Below are positions 32,349 to 43,083 of a stretch of 64,000 bases of DNA, piece after piece (position 1 is the stretch's first letter; every line of letters starts with the position of its first letter). The notes below the pieces were generated by a model that worked only from the letters and a program-made list of their open reading frames with translations, searched no databases and was not told the origin of the DNA. The stretch comes from Polychytrium aggregatum (lineage: Eukaryota; Chytridiomycota; Chytridiomycetes; Polychytriales). The position numbers were made by a program, and so were the translations under genes. The stretch lies in contig NW_026516204.1 of NCBI RefSeq assembly GCF_025602895.1, positions 992,001 through 1,056,000 on the forward strand. The letters run 5' to 3'.

Positions 32349-33494
32349 TCACTTGGACGCCTTGGCCTTCTTGCCAGAGGTCTCGGCATTCTTGCCAGAG
32401 CTCTCAACTTTGGCCGGGCTCTTCTTTTGTCCACCCTTCTGCTTCATCATCTCCGCAAGGAGCTCGTTGCTCTTGGCGGCAACCCGGTCCTGGAAGAGCA
32501 CCTCTTCGGCTTCCTGGGCAGTCAGCTTCCAGTCGCTGACGAAGCCCAGCTTCTGCCACTCGTAGTGAATCACCTTCATGTCCACGCCCGCGGGTAGGCT
32601 TTTGTTGATGTAGTCCACGAACAGCTCAATGGTCTCTGGCGAGGCGTCGTAGAGCTGCAGCAGGCGCTTGTAGGTCTTCCGCTCAAAGAGCTCCTTCGTC
32701 TTGGCGTGAACAAACGGACCTTTGTTGACGGCCCATCGCTGGGTGTTTGTCCTGAGATGGATGACGGGATCACACGGGATACCAGCAACGTGCGCCGAGT
32801 ATCGGGCAAAGTAGCTGACGAAGTCAAGGTGATCGGGCATGAATCCTCTGAACTCGAGCTTGCACACCAGATCGTTGTGCTTTGCCTCAGGCTCGGCAAC
32901 AGTCGGTATTGTGATGGGCTCGGGCACTGTCGTTCCAGAGGAGTAAAGCAAGGGCTTCAGTACACAGATGAATGTGAGACTCGAGCATGCTGTGTGGCGC
33001 ACGACGTGGAAGGGCCTCTTACGTGAGATATTTTGCCATCCATAAGCATTTTGACCTGAAAGAGAAGGTCAATCGTGTCAAAGAGGCAAGTTGTCAAGAT
33101 CAGACACCCAGGCTGGAACGCATTGACCAGTAGGTGGCACCCTCGATTACAAGAGCCCGTCATCTGAAAATAGCTTCAAAGCCCATACACCGATCTTGAC
33201 TGACTGAAGTACTTTGGTGCCAATGAGCGGAGTGCGTTGGCCGCTCCAGACTCCTCGCATCGACTCACCAACGTTATCGATAGCAGGCAGCAGGGACTTG
33301 TTCTTCCTGCGCGCCGTTGGGGACTGGCGACCCTTTGGTGCCTCAGCGATTTGTCCTTCGACAGCATCCTTTGGTGACTGAGTGGCAGACCCGGTCTCGG
33401 CTTGTTTGCTGGATGATGACGATGCCCCAATGGCCGACTCGGCACTATCCTTGGCAGTCGCCGGCGATTCCGTTTTAGTCGCTTCTGATGACAT
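32349..33494 (-). CDS. RSM10: Mitochondrial small-subunit ribosomal protein uS10m
   Basis: Component of the mitochondrial small ribosomal subunit. Exons 33494-33269, 33055-33023 and 32926-32349 keep frame and give 278 residues. A Ser/Ala-rich, variable N-terminal ~75 residues is followed by DNVGQNAYGWQNIS built from three exons. The S10 fold then runs through CKLEFRGFMPDHLDFVSYF, FVHAKTKELFERKTYKRLLQ (the tRNA-like beta hairpin region) and FVDYINKSLPAGVDMKV. The C-terminal extension is Lys-rich. The ATG at 33494 was chosen as the first good one; the frame is open further upstream. A gap of ~870 bases separates it from divergent RRP12. Confidence 0.86.
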
Positions 33495-34366
33495 TAATCG
33501 ACTGATCGAATACAGCGAAGGGGCTTGGGCGATGTAGGCAGATTCTGAATCCCATGCGAGGAGGAAGTCGGTGGTGATGAGTTCAGCATGTCGCCAACGG
33601 GGACACTCGTTTGGCACACTGCCCATTCGGGCGATTCACGGGATTCATCTTCGAGACTTACTCTGGGCCGTGGAGAGGGCTCGCGCCGTCCAGAACCCGA
33701 CCTATACATCCAGCGATCCAGATGTCCGGGGAGATCAGAATGGATGGGTGAGGAACGAATGCTTCATGGGTGTCGCCGGATCCACACCTCAGACCCTATA
33801 TCCAGTTCACACAATCTCCCTACGAGCCATGATGCGTGTCTGACGGGCGCGATGAGCTGGTCTTTCGGGATCTGCTGCTGCTCGACTCTGGGTATTTACC
33901 CTGGATGAGACTGAGGAGATCATGACTGGTCTGGCTGACTGGGCAGGTCTGTGATCTTGGTTGGTGTGCTTCAAGTGTTCGGTAGCAGGTCGATGCGAGG
34001 CAGCTGAGGCGGTCTGGGCGTGTTCAGACACCGTTACAGCAGCGAGATGCCGGGCTCGATCGTGGGGCGGGCTGATACGCTGTGTGCAGATCGGGGGTCG
34101 GCAGCAGATCGAGCTGGTCCTGACCGAGACTTGCTTGGGTGTCGCCGTGCTGCGTTTTCACTTTTTTTGCACACAGGCGCACCGGTGCGAGGGTTAGGGC
34201 TGCCGCGCCTACGCCACAGCTGAGTTTGAAAATCCCATTGCTTTTTTTTTTGTGCCCGCCAGCAGCACCAGCACCAGCACCAGCACCAGCAACATCTGTC
34301 CAAGGCCGGCGCTGACCCAACACCCATCGATCCGACGGCGCCCCTCCGCTGCACACCGCACCCGCC
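33495..34366. other. Divergent upstream region of uS10m and RRP12
   Basis: About 870 bases with no gene recognised. A T9 run at 34242-34250 and a CAGCAC repeat at 34260-34290 lie just upstream of RRP12. Two ribosome-related genes share this region, which is compatible with co-regulation. Confidence 0.5.
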
Positions 34367-37300
34367 ATGGCAGACTCAGACATGGACAGCCATCTCGACG
34401 GCACGGACACTTCTCAGACCGATTTCGCGAGCAACGAGCTCTTTGTCAAGATCCGATCCCAGGCCAACTCCAACCTCGAAAACCAGAAGCAGGTACAGCG
34501 GCGGCCTGTGCTTGCCGTGTGCTTGCCGTGTGCTCGTCCGCGGCTCTGGAATGCTCAGGGAACTCGTTTTGTATCGTGGAACTGGCAGGCGGCTTGGCGA
34601 CAAATTTACATCCGCTTCTCGTTTGGCAGGCCGCATTCATCCTCCTCGCCGTTGAGGAGACCATCAAGGAGCAGAATGAGCGTCTCTCACCTCTCGCATA
34701 CTTTGGCGCTCTGGTGGGTAGCGTCTGCTCTCAAGTCACTATGGCGTATACCGCGGCTGCTTCGATATCTGGAATCCTCTGTTCTTCGCATCCATACTTA
34801 CGGCTCGCCACTTCCGTCCTGGCAGATGACCATTCTGGAGCAACAGAGTGCCGCAGCCGCCGGCGATGCCAGCAAGGAAAACATCATAGTTGCGGTGACC
34901 TATCTCCTATCGATTGTGTTCCCAAGGTCAGTATCGTCAGTTCAGCAGCGCAGACAGTGGCTGGCACAAGTTGATGGCCGCTGAGCGCATATATGGTACT
35001 CACAAAGCAAACAACCCTCTCCGACCGCAGAGTCCCATCGAATGTGCTGAAGCTCAAGTTTGCCGATATCACCAAAACCCTCTCCGAAACTCTGGAACTG
35101 CACCAACAACACGCCCCTCTCGTCCGAGCGGTAAGGGCTGCTTGCGTCCTGCAGATTTGCATATCAGCATTGTGCGTGTGTTGCATCGTACTCGCCGGCG
35201 ACGTTGCTCAAATGAAACCATCATCCCGGTGCTCTCTTTGCTTGTTCAGCTCATCGGATGCATCGAGTTCCTACTTGTGGCCCAAGAATCTTCGACCTGG
35301 TCCTCGGCTGAAGCGAAGGGCCTGCTAAAGTCGCTTCTGTTCCTGTGCCTGGACTCCCGTCCCAAGGTGCGGCGAAGAGCCAACGATGCCCTCCGCCGGG
35401 TTCTGTCGCGGCCTCCCCCGCCAGCTCTGCATCACCCTGGCACCATTCCCACCATCGATTTCTGTGCCCGACACCTCGAGGAGTACCGCAGCGCCAAGAC
35501 CTCGCAGGAGAAGAAGGCACTGGAGACCCACGTCCTGCACATCCTCGTTTTCCTCAAGATGCTGCTGCCTGTGGTGTCGCTCCAGGCTCGCCATGAAAAG
35601 ACAAAGTCCAAGCTCAAGAACCTGTGCCAACTGCTCCTGCACATCCCGGTGCGCTCCTCGGGCTCGGGCAACACCATCTTGACCCAGTGGATCTTCCAGG
35701 CCATGGAATCTCTCTTCACCGCCGACAGCGGCGAGACTTTCCCGCTGCTCGACATTGCCCTTGTGGATTCGGTCATCCGCGAGCTCATGGAGGTCCGCCC
35801 TTATCAGAACGACGTGAGCTTGACGCCTGCCTGGTTCGACTTACTCGGGCGCGGCTTCCAGACTCTCGCCCTGCTCGTTCGGGAAACGCTGGAGTCGGAA
35901 GATGCCGATCCATCATCGGCTGAATACAAGTACGCCCAGCACCAATACGCCAAGCTTGTCCTGGACTTTTTCGAGGCCACCTTTGCTCCTGTCTTTGGCG
36001 AGTCCAATCGCCAAGTCATCATCCAAAACGCCGCCACTGCCTTTGTGTCAATGATCCAGAACTCGCTTGTGGGCTACATGGTCGACGACGCCGCCAGCTT
36101 CGACCCAGACATGGGAAGCGCGGAGCTCCCGCCGCTCATCCGCATCCTCAACATGATCCGCGAGTCCTTCAAGAACGTGCGCTTCCACGACTCGTGGGGC
36201 GCCGTGTTGTCCATCGCCGAGGCTGTTTTCGTGGTAAGCCATTGCACTGCACGGACTGGTGTTTTGTGATCATGTCGCTCCTCACGCCGATCGGAGGCTT
36301 GATGCTGGGCACATGCAAGCAGTCAGCGGCTTGCATGCTTGGTTCATCATGCTGTTGATTGCCGTGTGACTGCAGCCACTCGCTCACCTTCGTCGCCCAT
36401 CGCTTTCTACCCCTCCCACGCACACTGGCACTCCTCAAAGACTCTCGGCCGCAACAGCGCAGAGCTGGTTCATGGACTGCTCGAGGATATCGTCACTCTG
36501 CGCGACGATCCCAGCTACGGAGAGTCCTTCCTGTTCAAGAAGGAGCTCGAGTCGGCATTGCAGATGGCTGGCCAGGCCATTGGCATCGACACCTTCCTCA
36601 CCTACATACCCCACAATATCGAGAACGATCGGCCGAACCTGCCGCGCCGGCCATACGTGCTCGCTCTGCTGCTCGAAGGCCTCGAGCGGCCGCTTCCCGA
36701 AACCAAGATCTCGAGCCCGACGCCGTTCGGTCCCCACTCGCTGCGGTACTTTGCCACCGAGATCATGCCTCTTGTCAAGCGCATGCTCGACAGGAGTTCG
36801 GAGCTGTGGGGTGGAGCAACGCGCAAGGCCCTCGAGGCCAAGCTCTACGAGACTCTCGGAACACAGGCGTTCGGCCTCCTCGGCGGCATCTGCGCCTCTG
36901 TCCCCGAGGACCTTGGCGAGTCCTTTGCATTGCTCGGTCCTCACCTCGGCCGTATCCTGCAGATTCAGCCCACCGAGCTATTCCCCAACCTTCCGTCGGA
37001 ACCCGATATGCGCCCTCTCGTTTGCAACGCCTTGCGACAACTGATCGACAGCTTTGTTGAGCTGTCGTCCGAGCACGCGGACTCGGAGAACTTTATCGTC
37101 ACCAGCCGCATCAACAGTGGCCTCGATCGACTGAAGGAATATTCGACGCGCTTCCTTGCTACGCTCTGCAACAACTACAGCACTGTCCCGCCCGAGTTCC
37201 TGGAGTCGATCCGCAGCAAGTCCAAGGGCCAGAATCTCCAGGTCCTGTACGAGCGCGAGAACCAGCACTACGAGATCGCCATCAAGAGCTTCTTGAAGAT

Positions 37301-39746
37301 TGCCGACGCCGAGGCCATCCAGAACTACTTCTTGAACCTCGTCAAGACCCTGCTTCAGTCCCAAACCGAGCAGGAGTCGCTCGAAGGCGTGGAGAAGCAG
37401 ATTGTCCAGCTGCGCAACTATGCCATGCTTGATCTGCTGCTCATCTTGTTGCCGTTCCTGCCCGAAGTTAAGGATGGCAGCGCTCCGAGCCAAGCTGGGG
37501 ACACGCCACTCTCCCTCTTCTACAAGGTTCTCTCTGGCCAGCTGCGCGATGATGACCCGACTCTCCAAAAGAAGACCTACAAGGCCCTCGACCATGTCAT
37601 CTCTGTGCTCACCCACAACCCCAAGCTGCTGGATCTGGACGACCTCATCGAGAACCTGATCGACCCGGATGTCCTCTCGGTTGTGGCCTCGGGTGCCAAA
37701 AAGTCGCGCATCCAGTGTCTGATGAAGGTGGCCGACGCTATCCCGCCCAAGAAAAAGTCGCTGCTCTTGCAGTTTGTGCCCGTCGTTCTGTCGGAGGTCA
37801 TGCTGGCCACCAAGGAAGCGAGCGAGCGCGCGCGGAACACGGCCTTTGAGTGTCTTGTGGCCATGGGGAAGAAAATGATGATCTACGGCGAAGAGGGCAA
37901 GGTCAAAGGCCTGTGGGACATGACTGTCCTCTCCAAGCAGCTCGAGACCTCCAAGGGCGACGACGATGACGATGAGGATGACGACGATGACGACGACGAC
38001 GAGATGGAGGGCTCTGAGCAGGAAGTTAGCCTGCGCGAGTACACTATGATGATTGTCGCTGGTCTTGCTGGCTCAACCGTTCATATGCAGAGTGCTGCCA
38101 TCTCGAGCTTGTCGCGAGTTGTTTTCGAGTTCCACGGTACGCGGCTTTGTCGAGTGTGGGGCACATGCGCCGTCGAGATTGTGGCAAGGGCCACAATCGA
38201 TGCTGTCAGCCCGGCCTGCTGTAGAGACGGCCACGGCGATATCTAACAGCCCTCGTTCTGGCCGCAATCTAGAGCATATGGCTGACGAGCTGGTGAAGGA
38301 GCTCATCACCACGATCCTGTACTTCATGGCATCGCCCTCCAAGGAGATTGTCAAGGCTGTCCTTGGTTTTGTCAAGGTTGTGATCGTCACGCTTCGCCAA
38401 GAGCTGCTGGAGGATCATTTGGAGGAGATCTGCGTCTCGATTCTGGCGCACTCGCGTGACCACAAGTCGCACTTCAAGTCCAAGGTCCGACATATCTTTG
38501 AACGACTTGTCCGACGGTTCTCATACGAGGCCATCGAGGGCTTCGTGCCTGAACAAGACCGCAAGCTCCTGGTCAACATCCGCAAGCGCCGCGAGCGGCT
38601 CAAGAAGAAGAAGGCCCTCGAGCGCGCTGATGAAAGCGAGGACGACGATCCGACGGCCCCCGGCGCCAAGGCTCGAGCCGCCGAGCGAGCCAAGAAGCTG
38701 ATTGCGCAGAGCAGCCAAAGGGCCTTCGAAGATGCCGTCCATGGCAGTGAGAGTGAGCTCGACAGTGATGGCGAAGACCTCGAGCAGTATCTTCCCGAGC
38801 GCCTCCGTGATGGATCGTCCAAGTCGAGCCAGCGCGGCGCGGCAGCCGAGACCCGCATCCGCGAGGATGGCGACATCATCGACTTTTTGGACTCCAAGGT
38901 CGTCTCCAAGGTGACGACGGCGCCGACCAAGAAGAAGACCGCCGCTAAAGATGGCTCCGCCAAGGCATCGTTCGCGCTGGGCGATGATGGCAGGATGATC
39001 ATCGAGGATGAGGACGATGAGGACGATGTCGCCGGCGCCAAGGGTGCAGACGAGGCCCAGAACGAGGCCGAGGACTACTACAAGGAGACCCTGACGGGCG
39101 AGGCTGCCTTTGTGCGCCTGCCCAATGGCAGCATCAAGTTCCTCAAGGCCAACAAACGGAAGCGCGACGGTGATGCCGACGGCGACGAGCGAGACGTTGG
39201 CGCCAAGTTCCCAGGCTTTGGAGGACGCATCGAAGCTTCGCGTGGGCAGGAAGCTGCCGTGGCCAAGATGCTGGGCCGACAATACAAGGCCAAGGTACGT
39301 CATGGGTGTGTGCTAGTTTTGTGTGTGCGCATACATCGCCGTGGCTCGAGACTCTTTCCCAAGTGGATTTGCTCACCCGAGATGCGTTGGGGCTGCGATT
39401 GTCTTGTGCAGAAAGCCAAGGGCGACATCAAGAAACCCAACATGCCCGATCCCTTCGCATACATCCCGCTCAACTCCAAGATTGTTGGCAACAAGTAAGT
39501 TGGCTGCCGCTGTCGGACCAATCCACACAGACAACAGAATGGCGGAGGAGAGTCCCGGCACTCGGTTCGCTTGCTCGTGTGCTCGTTTGCTGACTATAGC
39601 CTCCTTCCAGACGCAAATCCACCAAGATGGCGGGCCAGTTCAAGACCATCATCAAGGCCACGCAGCGAAACGAGGATGTCACGCTGCCAGGCCAGAGCTC
39701 GGGCGGACCCGCGGGTGTCAAGAAGCAAAACAAGAAACACAAGTGA
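34367..39746 (+). CDS. RRP12: Ribosomal RNA-processing protein 12 (Rrp12, NUC173 domain)
   Basis: HEAT-repeat protein needed for maturation and nuclear export of pre-ribosomes, mainly the 40S particle. Nine exons (34367-34492, 34630-34713, 34826-34926, 35031-35130, 35250-36233, 36441-38136, 38273-39294, 39412-39494, 39611-39746) keep frame and give 1443 residues, slightly longer than yeast (1228). Recognisable parts are helical repeats throughout (e.g. LLFLCLDSRPKVRRRANDAL), the NUC173 region in exon 6, an acidic tract of ~15 Asp/Glu near residue 970, and the segment HFKSKVRHIFERLVRRF with GFVPEQDRKLLVNIRKRRER, which is strongly diagnostic. The C-terminus is highly basic (KKQNKKHK), as expected for a nucleolar RNA-binding protein. 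Confidence 0.95.
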
Positions 39747-39925
39747 GCACGAGTCTCTCGGTAGATCCCCGGGCAACACGAGTACAGCCCTGGGCGACAG
39801 TGGGCATGTCTTTGTACCGACAGACTGCCCAGCGCCGGCACAATTGCAGGCTTGTGCATGCACGGAGCAACAAGCCGACTGTCAGCCAAAGTGGCGCAAT
39901 ATATTTCATATTCTAGCATTGACCG

Positions 39926-42823
39926 TCACCCCAGCACGAACAGTCTCGGATGGGTGGCAAAGACGTTGCTGTAAAACCGAATGCCTTCGATCGTGTCGTC
40001 TCTGCATACCAGTCCTTGCTTTTCTGCCGCCTGGAGAATGGGGGGGGGGCGATTGAGCATTGAGTGCAACAGTTGCAGCCCGTCTCGACAATCAAGATGC
40101 TCGCTTTGACACTCGGACCAGCGCAAGAACGTCCATTGCACAGACCCGCACTCGCCGTACCAATAGCTGCTCCTTGACAAGGATCGGCGACATTCCGTGT
40201 CTAAGGGCAAGCTCGGTCGCTGTGAGTCCGTGAGCGGACTCTTGAATCCAGCGGTGCACTTGCTCGGCGCCCATCCTGTCGGTGAACTGCCGTGAGAAAC
40301 AGACGCCATAGACGACGATAGTCAAGGACAGCAACAATGTCCACCAAATGAATGCAGCAGATTGATGGCGATGGTCGGCGGTCGGCAAACGCGCGCATGA
40401 AAAAGGATATTTGAATGCACAGCCAGCAAACCCGAGTCAAACTTTCGCAGGACAAAGGGCAGCAAGTGCGCTTCAAACGACGAGCACGCCTTGTTCAGGT
40501 CTTCGGGAGATATCAGAGCTGAGCAGCATCGCAAACAAACTCGTCAGAGCCAGCACATTAACACACGATCATTCAGCACAGCCTGTACCTTCGAGTGCTC
40601 GGCCTGATACATGGAAGGCACTCTGCTGTCATCCAACGGAGCCATCCAACGGAGCCATCCAACGGAGCCGTCCAACGGAACCGTCCAAGACTGACCTGTC
40701 CCTCCACGGGCGCGATTGTACAAGCAGTACAGATCTGCCAGCGACAACATGCCGCCGTACTTGGGCAGAACCTTCTGCAAAAATCCCGCGATCTCGAAAG
40801 CCAGCTCCTTGATGTAACTGTCGCCGACAATGTCTCTTCAATGACAGGGGATGTTTGAACAATGAGCGTGCGAAAGAAACGCAGCCTCCCCTTATCGTCC
40901 TGTGCTGATTCAACCAGAGCCCCCCAGCCGGCCATGCTCCAAGACTCGATCAAACGTGCTCATGCCCTACTTTGTGACAGGGTTCTGAATGCCCAGATCG
41001 ACCAAATAGCTGCGGAACGCAACGAGATCGACGTTGTCGTCGGAAGCGATGAATCCAGACGAAGAAGATAGCCGTTCACTGATGGCTTTTGTCAGCTCAA
41101 CCTACAAAGCCCCCAATGTGAGTGATCGTGTCGCTTCTGGACAGGCGTCGAAGCATACATCACAGGACGCAGCGAGTTGCCACCAGCAAGCACATGCACA
41201 GCTCTGGCTCACCATTGCCGCAGCCTTCTCCATAAGCCTGGTCATGTCACGGAAGGCTTCGGTCATGGAGTCGTCGACGATTTGCTTGGACTCGTTGACG
41301 TTTTTGATGATGCCCGCTGAAATCGCGGCGGCGGTTAATCACAGCCCCAGTCGCATACCGCAACAGCCATGCACAGCTCGGAGCTATGGACACAGGACGG
41401 CGTCAAGCGATGCCAATGCAAGCACATCGATGGGCTTACTTATGCCGCCGACACTCGATGCGGTGATCTTGGTTCCCAGAGATGGTGTTGGATTGGATGC
41501 TTGCTGTTTCTGGATGTGTCCGGACAACACCTGCGGGTCAGCGGCAAGGCACAACAATCGCCCCAGATCCATCCTTGGCGACTCGGCCCCTCCCATGATC
41601 CGGCCTCGGCGACTCACCTCCCACGCCTTCCGTGACAGTGAGTCCTTGATATGGCCATAGAATTCTCGGGATCCACCTTTGCGAAAGGACAACTTGATCA
41701 GGCCGTTGCTTGGCTGCAGAGCGCCAGGTGCTGCGGCTGCGCTTGTAGGCGACTGCATCTCGGCAGCCTCTGCGTGCAGTCTGGAGCCGCACATCTGGCA
41801 CTGACGCTCGCTGCTCGGGTTGGCAAAAGTGCAGACGGAGCATGCGTTTGGAGCCGGGGATGGCAGCACCACTGTGGAGAGCGGGGAGCCGCACATGTCG
41901 CATTTGCTGGAATCGGAGGTATTGAGAAAAGTACAAATCTCGCAAGCCAGCAAGTCGGATGTGTCTGCGATAGGAGCCGTCCCTGCTTCCTGCATCGAGT
42001 CCAACGAAGGGTAAAGGTACGCAGCGGCGCTGGATGGTGTCGGGTTCGTTGCGGGGGCATCGGTCGGAAGGACAGCGCTCGCTCGCTCGATCTTGGGAAC
42101 GCCACACAGAGCACATTTGGAGAGGTCGCTGGGCCCGTTGGTGTGGTCGCAAATGTCACAAATCCATCCTCTGCCCGACAAGCCGGCCGATGGAGCGACA
42201 GACGGGGATGTGGTGAGCTTTGGCGAGATGACTGTGCTTTTGGGTGGATTTTCATGGAGATCCAGAGCGCCTGATGTGTTTCTTGTCATTTGAGTCAGTT
42301 GAACGACGATCTTGGGGGACCGAGTCAGGAATCCTGGCTGGTGGAAACAAAGTCAATGGAATGGAAGCGAGGCAGCAGTCCCCTTTCGAGCACGGTGCAA
42401 GAAAAACAGAGCCATTTCCTCCGATGCACTTGTGTTCCGTACATCCAGTTCTGCCGAGAGGACGCTGGACAGGGCAAGAGCGAGGCCTTTGGGCTCTTGG
42501 ACGCCTTCGCGGACCCAGAGGATGCGATGCGTTGTCACATAGGCCAGCCCGTCGTCGAAATCGGTGAGGCGGAGCTTTCTGTGGAGATCGAGCCGCAGAC
42601 GAATCGGCAGAGCAGGGGTCAGCGGCGACGTCTCTTGCAGCGGCTGCAGAGCTCAGCCGACAGTGGCCATCCAGAGTTGAGGGGGAGCTGCTCACCCATC
42701 GTAGAGACCCACACCACCTTGGGTCAGCAGCAGCGTCTCGCCGGTTTCGAACGATGGGCGGCCGTGAATCAGCGAGGATGTGATGTCCACGAGAAATGGC
42801 ATGGTGTCGGTCTTGGAGGACAT
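39926..42823 (-). CDS. VPS36: ESCRT-II subunit Vps36 with three NZF zinc fingers
   Basis: ESCRT-II subunit that sorts ubiquitinated cargo into multivesicular bodies. Ten exons (42823-42696, 42578-42443, 42337-41618, 41530-41440, 41316-41213, 41101-40971, 40835-40696, 40518-40421, 40286-40161, 40030-39926) keep frame and give 592 residues. A split GLUE (PH-like) domain comes first (TLLLTQGGVGLYDG, then YVTTHRILWV, then SPKIVVQL and IKLSFRKGGSREFYGHIKD). Three NZF fingers are inserted within it (ICDICDHTNG, ACEICTFLN, ACSVCTFAN, each with a closing CxxCG). The EAP30 winged-helix domain follows, ending KQGLVCRDDTIEGIRFYSN. Yeast Vps36 has two NZF fingers and animals none. An intron carries a CATCCAACGGAGC repeat (40630-40688). 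Confidence 0.92.
40630..40688. repeat. CCATCCAACGGAG-type tandem repeat in VPS36 intron
   Basis: About four 13-base units, with slight drift in the last, between exons ending 40696 and starting 40518. Confidence 0.9.
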
Positions 42824-43083
42824 GGCTGGCGATCGATTCTTGCGGACCAGCTTCGAGTCGTGCGGCAATCAGCGCGAGACGAGCTTGAGGAGCGATATGC
42901 AGCCCAGCACGACCTGCGTCGACCCGATGGAAAGCAATGTCCGGGGGTGGTCTGGCCGCGTGGCTCATCCGGCCTGGCCCACGCGGCCTTGGCTCGGCCA
43001 GACGGCCACTGCGCAGTTGCCTGGCGGCCTCTGGCCCAGATCGTCCTTCTGCCGCGGCCTGCTCTGGCCTGGATCTCGCCATC
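42824..43083. promoter_or_regulatory. Short divergent promoter region of VPS36 and BRCA2
   Basis: Only 260 bases separate the two start codons. It is GC-rich with no TATA-like element seen. Confidence 0.4.
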
